NCBI GenBank assembly: GCA_910585265.1
Contig: CAJUCA010000002.1
Coordinates: 1 to 64,000 of the forward strand
Origin: an uncultured Oscillospiraceae bacterium
GTDB taxonomy: Bacteria > Bacillota > Clostridia > Oscillospirales > Oscillospiraceae
DNA length: 64,000 bases
Direction of reading: 5' to 3'
Below are positions 49,022 through 57,674 of the stretch, one piece after another. The notes under the pieces are model-generated. The model had not been told where the DNA came from. It worked only from the letters and a program-made list of their open reading frames with translations, and searched no databases. Both the position numbers and the translations under genes were made by a program. Numbering within the stretch: position 1 is the stretch's first letter; every line of letters starts with the position of its first letter.

Positions 49022-49283
49022 GAAACTGAAGGCGGAGCTGGTGAAGGCCATCGAAACCGCAGAGCTCAGGACCGGCCGGAAGTTCGACCCCGCTGTGGTC
49101 TATGATGTTCTGAAGTACAGCATCAACAAGCTGAGCTACATCGGGAAGGACATGGACTACCTGCCCCTGCTCTTTGAGAACGAGCTCAGGGACCACGTTA
49201 TGCGTGAGAAAATCAACTGGAGAGGAGCGATGAACGATGTGCTCAATCTGCGGCCATGTCCCGTGTCTCAGCCGGTGTCCTAA
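49014..49283 (+). CDS. Small phage protein, unknown
   Basis: An 89-residue, mostly helical charged protein (MDEKLKAELVKAIETAELRTGRKFDPAVVYDVLKYSINKLSYIGKD). It overlaps the transglycosylase stop by eight bases and the next gene by 47 bases in another frame. No known motif. Confidence 0.6.
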   Translation: MDEKLKAELVKAIETAELRTGRKFDPAVVYDVLKYSINKLSYIGKDMDYLPLLFENELRDHVMREKINWRGAMNDVLNLRPCPVSQPVS

Positions 49284-49470
49284 CGCCCCGGACCCGCCGG
49301 CGATCTACACCTGTAAGGTGTGCGGCGAGAGCATCGTGTCCGGCGACGACTACTACAAGCTGGACGGAGAGTATTACCACGATGACTGCTTCGAGGATAA
49401 GGCCGTGGACATCCTTCTGGACCAGTTCGGGGCCATGAAGAGCGTTGCGGAGGTGGACCAATGGGACTGA
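49237..49470 (+). CDS. Small zinc-ribbon phage protein
   Basis: A 77-residue protein with paired Cys/His motifs: CSICGHVPCLSRC, CKVCGESI and, later, YYHDDC. The pattern suits one or two zinc knuckles, LIM-like in the second half. It lies just before the exonuclease gene, overlapping it by ten bases. Role unknown; a protein-interaction or nucleic-acid-binding accessory is likely. Confidence 0.65.
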   Translation: MCSICGHVPCLSRCPNAPDPPAIYTCKVCGESIVSGDDYYKLDGEYYHDDCFEDKAVDILLDQFGAMKSVAEVDQWD

Positions 49471-50078
49471 ATATCCCGCAGCTCCCGGAGTTGACCTTTG
49501 AGGAGGACAGCCACACCTACCGGCTGGATGGTCTCATCATCCCCAGCGTGACAACACTGATGAAACCGCTCTCGCAAGCGTACTACGGCGGTATCGACGC
49601 CAAGGTCCTGGGTCAAGCCGCCGACCGGGGCTCTGCGGTCCACAGCGCCATCGACCTCTATTCCAAGTACGGCGTCATCGACATCGAGCCGGAGCTGGAA
49701 GGGTACTTCGAGGCGTTCCGGGCCTGGGCCAAGGATTTTGAAGTGAAGCCCTACGCTACCGAGACCAGGACGTACAACCGATCCCTGCTGTATGCCGGGA
49801 CGGTAGACATGAGCTGCTCCGAGAAAGGCGTGGACACCCTGGCCGACTTCAAGACCACGGCATCGTTCTCGTCCATGCTCTGCGGTGTGCAGCTCGAAGC
49901 ATATGACCGGGCCCAGGAGAGCCACGGGGTCAAGTACCAGAACCGGGTCATCATCCAGCTCAAGAAGGATGGCACCTACCGGAGGCACACCGATTTTCCC
50001 CCGAGGGCGGAGTGCTGGAGGGTGTTTACCTCTCTGCTGAATGTGTCCGGTTTCATCGCAAAGTACAGCAATAAGTAG
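49461..50078 (+). CDS. PD-(D/E)XK exonuclease, phage recombination type
   Basis: A 205-residue nuclease of the RecB/Cas4-like PD-(D/E)XK superfamily. RGSAVHSAIDLY gives the N-terminal helix with His, YAGTVDM the first acid, LADFKTTAS the D-x-K pair and VQLEAYDRA the Q-x-x-x-Y motif. Two genes downstream lies a Bet-like annealing protein, so together they form a phage double-strand-break recombination pair in the manner of lambda Exo/Bet. Confidence 0.85.
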   Translation: MGLNIPQLPELTFEEDSHTYRLDGLIIPSVTTLMKPLSQAYYGGIDAKVLGQAADRGSAVHSAIDLYSKYGVIDIEPELEGYFEAFRAWAKDFEVKPYATETRTYNRSLLYAGTVDMSCSEKGVDTLADFKTTASFSSMLCGVQLEAYDRAQESHGVKYQNRVIIQLKKDGTYRRHTDFPPRAECWRVFTSLLNVSGFIAKYSNK

Positions 50079-50089
50079 GAGGAGTGAAT

Positions 50090-50806
50090 ATGGCAGAAAA
50101 CGTCAACGAGACCGTGATGTCCGTCATCGAGAACCCGACGGCCATCGACGAGAACGCCCTGAAGACGCAGACCATCGACCTGGAGGTGCGGGCGGATGCC
50201 CTGGTGGTCACGAACGATGAGGAGTACCAGGACGCCGCTGAGTTCCTGAAGGTGCTGAAGGATCAGGCCGGCAAGGTCAAGGATTTCTTCAAGCCCATCA
50301 AGGACGCCGCTCACAAGGCCCACAAGGAGGTCTGCGACCGGGAGAAGATGATGCTGGAGCCCCTGACCAGGGCTGAGGCCGTCATCAAGAAGGCTGCGGG
50401 CGGATACCTCGCCGAACAGGAGCGTAAGCGCAGGGAGGCGGAGGAACGGGCCCGGCGAGCGGCCAAGGAGGAGGCCGACCGTCGTATGGCCGAGGCAATC
50501 GAGCTGGAGAACCAGGGCAGGGTGGAGGAAGCCGCCGCCGCCATGGAAGAGGCGGAAATCATCGACAGCGCCACCGTCGCCGTTCCCACGTCCCCGGCTA
50601 AGAAGGTCAGGGGTGTCAGCTCCAGCAGGGATTGGGAGCTCGTCAGCATCGACGAGGCCAAGGTCCCTGTGGATGTCGCTGGAACCGTTATCCGGCCTGT
50701 GGACTCCGGGGCCATCATGCGCCTCGTCCGGGCCAGCAAGGGCACCATCAAAATCCCCGGCGTCACCTACAAGGAAACCGTGAGAATGAGCGTTAGGAGG
50801 TCGTGA
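50090..50806 (+). CDS. Coiled-coil phage protein of the recombination module
   Basis: A 238-residue protein. Residues 40-170 form a strongly charged coiled coil (EQERKRREAEERARRAAKEEADRRMAEAIELE). The C-terminal domain (RDWELVSIDEAKVPVDVAG and on) recurs in Firmicute phages between exonuclease and Bet genes. Start 90 uses AGGAGG; GTG 50084 is an alternative. Probably a structural partner of the recombinase; no catalytic residues are visible. Confidence 0.65.
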   Translation: MAENVNETVMSVIENPTAIDENALKTQTIDLEVRADALVVTNDEEYQDAAEFLKVLKDQAGKVKDFFKPIKDAAHKAHKEVCDREKMMLEPLTRAEAVIKKAAGGYLAEQERKRREAEERARRAAKEEADRRMAEAIELENQGRVEEAAAAMEEAEIIDSATVAVPTSPAKKVRGVSSSRDWELVSIDEAKVPVDVAGTVIRPVDSGAIMRLVRASKGTIKIPGVTYKETVRMSVRRS

Positions 50807-50808
50807 AA

Positions 50809-51705
50809 ATGTCCAATGAGCTCAGGAAGGTGGAGTATCAGTCCATCTCCGGCATCCAGGTCGAATTGGATGCGGATACCGTTATCAAGTATTGCGCCAG
50901 GGGCAACGGCAACATCACGCCGCAGGAGGTGGCCCTGTTCCTCCGCACCTGTCAGGCCAAGCGCTTGGACCCCCTGGAGAACGGCGAGGTGTACCTCATC
51001 AAGTATGACAACACCAAGCCCGCCCAGATTGTCGTGGGCAAACACGCCTACCTCCGCCGGGCGGACCGCAACCCGGAGTACCGGGGCAAGAAGAGCGGCA
51101 TCGTCATCGTCCGGGACGGCAAGGTCATCCAGAAGGAAGGCTGCTGCCTGTATAAGGTTCTGAACGAGACCCTCATCGGCGGCTGGTGCCGGGTGTTCCG
51201 CCGGAGGGCTGGGGCCGATGTCGATGAGGAGTTCTACCGGGAGGTGGCCTTGGAGGAGTATAGCAGCGGACAAGCCAACTGGAAGGTTAAGCCCGCCACC
51301 ATGATTGAGAAGGTCGCCGTCAGCCAGTGTTTGCGGGATGCCTTCCCGAATGACTACGAGGGCCTGTACTCTGAGGACGAGATGCTGGCGTCCGGGGCAA
51401 TCCCGGCGGAGTACACCGTGGTGGAGGACGGGGACGCCCCTGCGCCGGAACCTCCCCCGGAAGACCCCGTTATCTCTGTCAAGCAGCGTGAGGCCCTGTT
51501 CGAGTTGGCCCGCAACCACTTCGACGCCGATGTTGTCAACGATGTGGTCAGGAGCATCATCAGCGAGTTCGGTATGAACAGCACCAAGGGTATGACGACC
51601 AGCGTCTACAACCAGGTCATGGACCGGCTCAAGGAGACCATCGAGAACCTCTCGGAGGACGCCCCCGGTGGCGAGGAAGGCCCCGGCTCCGGCCAGGACC
51701 AGTGA
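50809..51705 (+). CDS. Bet/RecT-family single-strand annealing protein
   Basis: A 298-residue phage Bet-type recombinase. ALFLRTCQAKRLDPLENGEVYLIKYD and KHAYLRRADRNPEYRG correspond to the conserved RecT/Bet core, and ATMIEKVAVSQCLRDAFP to the later core helix. An acidic, Pro-rich C-terminal tail probably contacts host SSB. It follows AGGAGG. It works with the exonuclease to anneal single strands during phage replication or repair. Confidence 0.85.
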   Translation: MSNELRKVEYQSISGIQVELDADTVIKYCARGNGNITPQEVALFLRTCQAKRLDPLENGEVYLIKYDNTKPAQIVVGKHAYLRRADRNPEYRGKKSGIVIVRDGKVIQKEGCCLYKVLNETLIGGWCRVFRRRAGADVDEEFYREVALEEYSSGQANWKVKPATMIEKVAVSQCLRDAFPNDYEGLYSEDEMLASGAIPAEYTVVEDGDAPAPEPPPEDPVISVKQREALFELARNHFDADVVNDVVRSIISEFGMNSTKGMTTSVYNQVMDRLKETIENLSEDAPGGEEGPGSGQDQ

Positions 51706-51758
51706 ACAACTCAGGGGGGGGGCGGGTCCTCCGCCCCCCGTAAAGGCAGGTGATACGA

Positions 51759-52568
51759 ATGGTGTGGATAAGTATGTACCGGGAGCTCCTGACGCACCCG
51801 AAGCTCCGAAAGTTCATGCGGTCATCCGGGCTCTCCAGAAACGAGGCCGCCGGTACGCTCTTCTCCGTATGGGCCTGGGGGGTTGATAACGCCGAAAGGA
51901 ACGGAATGATCCTGGAGGCAGACAGGCGGGACATAGCTGATGTCATTTCCGCCGGTTCCGGTCTCTCGGACGGAGTGAAGCCGTCCAAGGTGGTTGACAG
52001 CATGGTCGAGTCCGGCTGGATAGATGAGCTCGACGGCCACCTGTATCTGCACGACTGGGATGAATGGCAGGAGATGTACTACCGCTTCATCGACAAGAGG
52101 GAGAAGGATACGGCCAGAAAGCGTCGGGCCAGGGAAGCAGAGAAGGAAGCGGCTGGGCTCCCCCCGCCGTCCCCACCTGCCCCGCCTCCGCCCGTTCCTC
52201 CCCCGTCCTCTGAGGAGGAACGGGCGGAAGAGCCCAGGGATAAGTCCAAGAAGGCGACGAAGCCGAAACCGGAGAAGAAGAAATACGGCGATTTCGTCAG
52301 CATGACGGAGGAGGAGTACGGCAAGCTCGTCAGCGAGTATGGGCAGGAGGCGGCCAAGCGTATGGTCGAAATCCTGAACAACTACAAGGGGGCCACCGGT
52401 AAGCCGTACAAGAGCGACTATCTGGCTATCCTGAACTGGGTGGTCAAGCGCATCAAGGAGGAGTCCCCGACCCTCATCAGGCCGAAACCGTCAGAAACCT
52501 CGGCATCTGGTCATGATGGCTCCCCGGTCCCGGAAGAATGGAGGAATTTCAGACGTGGAGAGGCTTAA
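51759..52568 (+). CDS. Phage replication initiation/organiser protein
   Basis: A 269-residue protein. An N-terminal winged-helix-like part (KLRKFMRSSGLSRNEAAGTLFSVWAWGVDNAE) is followed by a Pro-rich linker (PPPSPPAPPPPVPPP) and a C-terminal domain (YGKLVSEYGQEAAKRMVEILNNYKGATGKPYKSDYLAILNWV) that resembles DnaD-like/replisome-organiser ends. A DnaC-like loader follows immediately, as in many Gram-positive phages. A GC hairpin lies just upstream (about 51715-51740). Confidence 0.75.
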   Translation: MVWISMYRELLTHPKLRKFMRSSGLSRNEAAGTLFSVWAWGVDNAERNGMILEADRRDIADVISAGSGLSDGVKPSKVVDSMVESGWIDELDGHLYLHDWDEWQEMYYRFIDKREKDTARKRRAREAEKEAAGLPPPSPPAPPPPVPPPSSEEERAEEPRDKSKKATKPKPEKKKYGDFVSMTEEEYGKLVSEYGQEAAKRMVEILNNYKGATGKPYKSDYLAILNWVVKRIKEESPTLIRPKPSETSASGHDGSPVPEEWRNFRRGEA

Positions 52569-53430
52569 TTTTGGTCTGCTGTCCCCCGTCATCGAAGCGG
52601 CGGCCAGGGAGAACGCCAAGGTGGAGGGTGACTACTTTGACGAAGAGGGGTTCCTGTGCTGCGGGAAATGCCACACCAGAAAACAGTGTGAGGTCAAGCT
52701 CCCGGAAGGTCTGGGCCGGGGCAGAACGGAGCGGTTCCCCGTCATGTGCGAGTGCCGCCGTAAGGCCGTCGAAGCTGAGGAAGCGGCGGAGCTCAAGCGC
52801 AAGGAGATGGAGGTCGTCCAACGTCTCAGGAAGGAGAGCCTGATGAGCCCCCGGTTCGAGGAAGCTACCTTCCAGAACTTCCGGGTGGATCAGGCCAACG
52901 CCTACAACCTGAAGCTGTGCCGCCGGTATGCGGAGCACTTCGACAAGATGGTGGAGAAGAACCAGGGGCTCATCTTCTATGGAGATGTGGGGACCGGGAA
53001 GACCTTTGCGGCGGCCTGTATCGCCAATCACCTTCTGTCCCGTGGGGTCCCGGTGGTGATGACATCCTTCATCAAGCTGCTGAGCTCCATGCAGACCTTC
53101 GGTAACGACAACGAGCGCCTGATTGCCAACCTGAACCGGGCGAAGTTGCTTATCATCGACGACCTGGGGGCTGAGCGGGATACGGACTTCGCACAGGAGC
53201 ACGTCTACAACATCATCGACAGCAGGTATCGGGCCAAGCTGCCCCTCATCATCACCACGAACATGACCATCCAGGAGATACGGGAGCCCAACAGCACCCG
53301 GTACGCAAGGATTTATGACCGGCTCTCGAAGATGCTCCCCATGGAATTTGCCGGCGGTTCCTGGCGCAAGGATGATGCAGCCCGCAGTCTCACGGAAATG
53401 AAGAAATTTTTGGAGGGAAACGATGGATAG
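52555..53430 (+). CDS. DnaC-like helicase loader ATPase
   Basis: A 291-residue AAA+ ATPase. A Cys-containing N-terminus (CCGKCHTRKQC and CECRR, a probable zinc site) precedes Walker A FYGDVGTGKTFAA, Walker B LLIIDDLGAERDTDF and sensor TTNMT, as in DnaC/IstB. The start is taken as GTG 52555, with GGAGG ten bases upstream; ATG 52513 lies deeper inside the previous gene without a good site. It delivers the replicative helicase to the origin marked by the preceding protein. Confidence 0.85.
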   Translation: MERLNFGLLSPVIEAAARENAKVEGDYFDEEGFLCCGKCHTRKQCEVKLPEGLGRGRTERFPVMCECRRKAVEAEEAAELKRKEMEVVQRLRKESLMSPRFEEATFQNFRVDQANAYNLKLCRRYAEHFDKMVEKNQGLIFYGDVGTGKTFAAACIANHLLSRGVPVVMTSFIKLLSSMQTFGNDNERLIANLNRAKLLIIDDLGAERDTDFAQEHVYNIIDSRYRAKLPLIITTNMTIQEIREPNSTRYARIYDRLSKMLPMEFAGGSWRKDDAARSLTEMKKFLEGNDG

Positions 53431-53614
53431 AATTTACATCGGACTGGAGGCCGACCGGCTGGCCGTTGCCTCCATCCTGGTCAAGAACAAGTACACGGTC
53501 CGGCAGGGCTCCCAGCGCCGGGGCACCGGCAAGAGCTACGATTACTTCCTGGAGTACGATCGGAACCCGGACGCCGACACCCCGAAGAAGGGAGCCGGGA
53601 CGGATGAGGGCTAA
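53423..53614 (+). CDS. Small phage protein, unknown
   Basis: A 63-residue protein (MDRIYIGLEADRLAVASILVKNKYTVRQGSQRR), preceded by GGAGGG and overlapping neighbours on both sides. Its beta-alpha start looks like a small folded domain. No known motif. Confidence 0.6.
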   Translation: MDRIYIGLEADRLAVASILVKNKYTVRQGSQRRGTGKSYDYFLEYDRNPDADTPKKGAGTDEG

Positions 53615-54038
53615 CTTCTGCATCCTCGGAGAGCCACAGGGGAAGGGGCGTCCCAGGTTCTCCACCGTCTGCGGCCACGCAAAGCCCAGGACGCCGGAAG
53701 AGACGGTCCTGTATGAGAATTTGGTCAAGACCGAGTACCGCCGCCAGACCCACGAGCTCCGGTTCCCGGATGACGCCATGCTGGATGTCAGGGTAATCGC
53801 CTACTACTCCATTCCGAGGTCCGTCAGCAAGAAGAAGCGTCAGGCCATGCTTGACCACAAAATCCGCCCCACGAAGAAGCCCGACTTCGACAACATCGGC
53901 AAGGTCATCTGCGACGCCCTGAACAAGATCGCCTACCGGGATGACTCCCAGATTGTGGACGCTCAGGTTCGGAAGTTTTACAGTGACCGGCCCCGTGTGG
54001 TCGTCACAATCATGGAATGTGGAGGTGCGACGCCATGA
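53604..54038 (+). CDS. RusA-family Holliday junction resolvase
   Basis: A 144-residue RusA-like nuclease. It starts with the strand FCILGEPQGKGRPRFS and has KPDFDNIGKVICDALN, containing the conserved metal-binding Asp residues, then YRDDSQIVDAQVRKFYS. The start at 53604 overlaps the preceding stop. It cuts four-way junctions made by phage recombination. Confidence 0.9.
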   Translation: MRANFCILGEPQGKGRPRFSTVCGHAKPRTPEETVLYENLVKTEYRRQTHELRFPDDAMLDVRVIAYYSIPRSVSKKKRQAMLDHKIRPTKKPDFDNIGKVICDALNKIAYRDDSQIVDAQVRKFYSDRPRVVVTIMECGGATP

Positions 54039-54262
54039 AAGATGTGGCCTGGGGTGTCATCCACGGGGAGGGCACCATCGTCTGCAAGTGTGACCGGTGT
54101 GGTAAGAAGGAGGAGTACCCCTTCGACAACGGCCACCCAGACTTCAAATCGTTCCAGAAGAAGCTCTTCGGCATGGGCTGGAAATCGGCCCAGGTCTTCG
54201 GAGAGTGGCACGACTTCTGCTGCGAGGATTGCCGCAACGAGTACATCAAGAACAACACATAG
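54035..54262 (+). CDS. Small zinc-binding phage protein
   Basis: A 75-residue protein with CKCDRCGKKE and FCCEDCRNEY, a likely zinc ribbon. Start 54035 follows GGAGGTG and overlaps the RusA stop (ATGA). Unknown role. Confidence 0.65.
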   Translation: MKDVAWGVIHGEGTIVCKCDRCGKKEEYPFDNGHPDFKSFQKKLFGMGWKSAQVFGEWHDFCCEDCRNEYIKNNT

Positions 54263-54274
54263 GAGGAACAGATT

Positions 54275-55162
54275 ATGACAGCTCAGAACATCTACCCGCT
54301 GTCCCTGAACGGGGACACCTTCAACGCCCTGAAGTCCGACTACGACGCCATGCTCCGCCAGACCCTCACCAAGATGGAGGACCTGAAGGTGGAGGACGCT
54401 ACCATCACCGTCAAGGTGGCTGTGACGCTGGAGAAGGATCAGGCCCGTGACTTCCAGGCCAACGGCTACGATGCCATGCGGGACATCGTGAAGCCCACGT
54501 TCAAGCACGAAATCAGTACCGTCATGCAGGTCAAGGACAAGAAGAGCGGCTCACTGGGCGGGACCATGGAGCTGGTCTGGGACCAGGAGCTCGGCCAGTA
54601 CGTCATGCGGCCCATCGACAACGGCCAGACCACCTTGTTCGACCAGCCCGGCGGAAGCACCGGCTCCGTCGTGGATGCCGAGTACACTGTCGTCGATGAT
54701 ACCCCGGCGCTCCCGGCCGGTGCCTCCGCTCTCCCGGCCCCGCAGGAGGAGCCCGAGGACGGAGGCCAGGAGAGCGAGGAGCTCAAGGAGCGGTGGGACA
54801 CCTTCTACTGGCTCCTAAATTTCGATGGCACCCCCATGAAGGTGCTGGAGGCCATGGGCAACTACACGGTGCGTACGGAGGCCAACAAGGTCATCCTCAC
54901 CTCGGCCAACCATCATACCACCCTGTACTGTTCCGGCGAAATCCTGAGCTCCCACGTCGGTCACAGGCTGGTTTGTAAGGCATCTGGCAAGGTGGAAGGC
55001 AACCCGAACACCATCTCCATCATCTGCGAGGAGTGCGACGAGACCCTGTTTGAGCTCCATTCCCCGGCGTGGACCGCTGACGAGGAGCCTGTGGAGCCCG
55101 TCGAGGAGGACCCGGAGGACTACCCGTATGAAGAGCCGGGCGAGGAGGGTAAAGAGGAATGA
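54275..55162 (+). CDS. Phage protein with acidic tail, unknown
   Basis: A 295-residue protein. The N-terminal 120 residues (NGDTFNALKSDYDAMLRQTLTKMEDLKVEDATITVKVAVTLE) look like a folded alpha/beta domain known from phage genomes but without an assigned activity. A linker with VVDAEYTVVDDTP leads to a second domain with CKASG and CEECDE Cys residues. The C-terminus is very acidic. It overlaps the next gene by four bases. Not recognised further. Confidence 0.6.
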   Translation: MTAQNIYPLSLNGDTFNALKSDYDAMLRQTLTKMEDLKVEDATITVKVAVTLEKDQARDFQANGYDAMRDIVKPTFKHEISTVMQVKDKKSGSLGGTMELVWDQELGQYVMRPIDNGQTTLFDQPGGSTGSVVDAEYTVVDDTPALPAGASALPAPQEEPEDGGQESEELKERWDTFYWLLNFDGTPMKVLEAMGNYTVRTEANKVILTSANHHTTLYCSGEILSSHVGHRLVCKASGKVEGNPNTISIICEECDETLFELHSPAWTADEEPVEPVEEDPEDYPYEEPGEEGKEE

Positions 55163-55917
55163 ACGACACCAAGATCGAGTGGTGCGACATGACCTGGAAC
55201 CCCGTTACCGGCTGCCTCCACGGGTGCGAATACTGCTACGCCAAAAAAGTCGCCCATCGCTTCGACGGCAAGGTATTCGATACGTCGCCTCTTCCCGGTG
55301 GCCTCCATGTTTTGGAGGACAGACCGCCGTGGCCCCCGTACCCCTACGGCTTTGCCCCCACGTTTCACCGCTACCGGCTGGGAGACCCGGCCAGTAAGAC
55401 CAAGGGCAAGACCATTTTCGTCTGTTCCATGGCGGACCTCTTCGGTTCGTGGGTCCCGACGAAATGGATTGTCGATGTCCTGGATGCCTGTCTCGCCGCT
55501 CCTCAGCATCGCTATCTGTTCCTGACGAAGAACCCCAAGCGGTATCTGGAGCTGGATGAGATGGCGCTCCTTCCGCTCCAGGGCAATTTCTGGTACGGCT
55601 CTACTGTCACCTCCCCGTCTACGGATTATTTTACATGGTCATATACATTCAACACATTCGCCAGCATTGAGCCGTTGCTTGAGCCGTTTGGTAATTCGTA
55701 CAGCGACCAAACTAGGTCTCTTGGATGGGTCATTATCGGTGCTGAGACCGGGAACCGGAAGGGAAAGGTGATCCCGGATAAGGCATGGGTTCAGGAAATT
55801 CAGGAGTATTGCCGGGAGAATGACATTCCGGTATTTATGAAGGATAGCCTTATCCCCATCATGGGAGAGGCTGGTATGGTCAGGGAGTTCCCGTGGGAAG
55901 GAGGATGCAGGGCATGA
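55159..55917 (+). CDS. DUF5131/phage Gp37-Gp68-type protein, radical-SAM-like
   Basis: A 252-residue protein beginning NDTKIEWCDMTWNPVTGC and containing CLHGCEYC, a C-x3-C-x2-C cluster as used by radical SAM enzymes to hold a 4Fe-4S cluster. FCSMADLFGSWVP and WVIIGAETG are further family marks. Its reaction is not established to my knowledge; a role in nucleic-acid or nucleotide modification would suit the cluster near the right end. The stop overlaps the next ATG. Confidence 0.8.
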   Translation: MNDTKIEWCDMTWNPVTGCLHGCEYCYAKKVAHRFDGKVFDTSPLPGGLHVLEDRPPWPPYPYGFAPTFHRYRLGDPASKTKGKTIFVCSMADLFGSWVPTKWIVDVLDACLAAPQHRYLFLTKNPKRYLELDEMALLPLQGNFWYGSTVTSPSTDYFTWSYTFNTFASIEPLLEPFGNSYSDQTRSLGWVIIGAETGNRKGKVIPDKAWVQEIQEYCRENDIPVFMKDSLIPIMGEAGMVREFPWEGGCRA

Positions 55918-56285
55918 CGATTAAGGATTTTACGGTCGGCCAGACCGCCTACGCCATGGGCGACGGTTACAGCACCATGATAGATAAATATAGCGTTTCG
56001 GAAGTGCGGGTCGAAAAAGTCGGCCGCAAATACGTTACCATCGCCGGGAATTGGGGAGAGCAGTTTGAGGAAACTTCTGCGAGCAGGTCATACCTCATTG
56101 AGCATAGGGATTGTGGTACGCCCAGGCTCCTTTTCCCGTCCCGCAAGGCGGTGGACGACTACATTGAGCGTGAGGAGCTGAAAACGTGGGTGCGGACGGC
56201 GGCTGGATGGGGTAACATCGACCGATACACTCTTCATCAGCTTCGTGCCGTCAAAAAGATTTTAGAAGGAGAAAATGAGGAATGA
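55914..56285 (+). CDS. Phage protein, unknown
   Basis: A 123-residue protein with a beta-rich N-terminus resembling a small barrel (FTVGQTAYAMGDGYS, EVRVEKVGRKYVTIAG) and a helical end. Start 55914 has GGAGGATG upstream. It overlaps both neighbours by four bases. No catalytic motif seen. Confidence 0.6.
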   Translation: MTIKDFTVGQTAYAMGDGYSTMIDKYSVSEVRVEKVGRKYVTIAGNWGEQFEETSASRSYLIEHRDCGTPRLLFPSRKAVDDYIEREELKTWVRTAAGWGNIDRYTLHQLRAVKKILEGENEE

Positions 56286-56866
56286 AAGAAAAGTTCCTGG
56301 AAATCTACCGTGAGAATATCACCCGTCCCGGTGCCGAGGAGTTCCTGAAGTGGCTGGAGTCCACCGACTTCTTCACGGCCCCGGCCAGCACCCGCTTCCA
56401 CCTGTCCCGCCCCGGTGGGCTGGTGGAGCACAGCGTCCATGTCTACGAGCGTCTGAGCGCCCTGAAGGAAAGCGAGTGGAACTTCCACCCGGATATGGAC
56501 CTGTCCGATGAGACCATCGCCATTGTCGGCCTCTTGCATGACATCTGCAAGGCGAACTTCTACGGCGTAGAAATGCGGAACCGTAAGAACGAACAGGGCA
56601 AGTGGGAGCAGTACCCCTTCTACATCGTGAATGACCGGCTCCCCTACGGCCACGGCGAGAAATCGGTCTACATCATCTCCAGTTTCATGAAGCTCAGCAG
56701 GGAGGAGGCCATGGCGATCCGCTGGCACATGGGCTTCTCCGACAACGAGTTTAAGGCTGGCGGCTTCTCCGTCGGAAATGCCTTCGAGAAGTTCCCCCTA
56801 GCGGTGCTGACCCACATCGCCGACCTCCAGGCTACCTACCTGGACGAAGGAGATGAGGAGGCATGA
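56282..56866 (+). CDS. HD-domain phosphohydrolase
   Basis: A 194-residue HD-superfamily protein. GGLVEHSVHVYERL gives the first His, VGLLHDICKANFY the HD pair, and ADLQATYLD the final Asp. These fit a metal-dependent phosphohydrolase acting on a nucleotide. Adjacent to a MazG-like pyrophosphohydrolase, it may help shape the nucleotide pool during infection. Confidence 0.85.
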   Translation: MKEKFLEIYRENITRPGAEEFLKWLESTDFFTAPASTRFHLSRPGGLVEHSVHVYERLSALKESEWNFHPDMDLSDETIAIVGLLHDICKANFYGVEMRNRKNEQGKWEQYPFYIVNDRLPYGHGEKSVYIISSFMKLSREEAMAIRWHMGFSDNEFKAGGFSVGNAFEKFPLAVLTHIADLQATYLDEGDEEA

Positions 56867-57345
56867 AGAAAGGTTACGGAGATATGTATGAAGACCAGTA
56901 CAGACATATTTCTGCCAGACTTATGAGACTGGATGAATTGAACTTGAGCATACAGAAAGTATCTGGATACACCGTAGAACAGTTATTTCAGATGTTTTTG
57001 TCAGGCTATGAGTTGAAACCTCCAGAATATCAGAGCATTGAAAATATCAGTAAAGTAGTAGGTGTAAAAGTGATGAACGAGTTGAGCGTGTTTCAAAGGG
57101 CCATCGCTACATGGGGTGAGGATGCCCAGATGAAGATGGTGCTGGAGGAGATGTCGGAACTTCAGAAGGAAATCTGCAAGTTCTGGCGTGGCAAGGACAA
57201 CCGGGACGCCATCGCCGACGAGGTGGCCGACGTGGAAATCATGCTCGGCCAGTTGAAGGTAATGCTGGACATCGGCGGCGATGTTGGGCGACACAAAACA
57301 ACGAAGCTGCTCCGCTTGCAGAAGAGATTGGAGGGGCAGGGATGA
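56863..57345 (+). CDS. MazG-like pyrophosphohydrolase with foreign-looking N-terminus
   Basis: A 160-residue protein. Residues 88-140 have the MazG/all-alpha NTP-PPase metal motifs EEMSELQKEI and ADEVADVEIML. The first 75-80 residues are unrelated helices. The corresponding DNA (56863-57105) is clearly more AT-rich than the rest of the gene, suggesting a recombined 5' half. It hydrolyses (d)NTPs or ppGpp-like nucleotides in known relatives. Confidence 0.78.
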   Translation: MKKGYGDMYEDQYRHISARLMRLDELNLSIQKVSGYTVEQLFQMFLSGYELKPPEYQSIENISKVVGVKVMNELSVFQRAIATWGEDAQMKMVLEEMSELQKEICKFWRGKDNRDAIADEVADVEIMLGQLKVMLDIGGDVGRHKTTKLLRLQKRLEGQG

Positions 57346-57674
57346 GCGAAGTAATCCGTGTCCCCGCCCGGCTGTCCGGCGTCTCGGACGGCGTGGAGCT
57401 CCGGGCCAAGTGTTCCGTCGCCAGATACCGCATCAAGAACAGCGTGGCCGTCAGTGTCAAGGGTAAACCCCGGCTCCACCCCTGTAAAATCATGGCTAGC
57501 TACTCTGAGGGTACAGTGTCGGTGTCGGTCCCAGAAACGTCCTTCAGCGTGACCGTCCGTTTGGATGAGGTCATGGCGGTCCTGAAAGAGGCGGCAGATG
57601 CCAGCCGGTCGGCTGAGGATATGCTTCAGGAGGAAAGAGACCATGCCCAAGAATGTGCAGCCCCGCAGGGGTGA
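57342..57674 (+). CDS. Phage protein, unknown
   Basis: A 110-residue protein with repeated beta strands (AVSVKGKPRLHPCKIMASYSEGTVSVSVP) and a helical tail. It overlaps the MazG-like stop (ATGA) and extends 32 bases into the MazF-like gene. It could be a partner of the latter but has no antitoxin DNA-binding motif. Confidence 0.55.
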   Translation: MSEVIRVPARLSGVSDGVELRAKCSVARYRIKNSVAVSVKGKPRLHPCKIMASYSEGTVSVSVPETSFSVTVRLDEVMAVLKEAADASRSAEDMLQEERDHAQECAAPQG

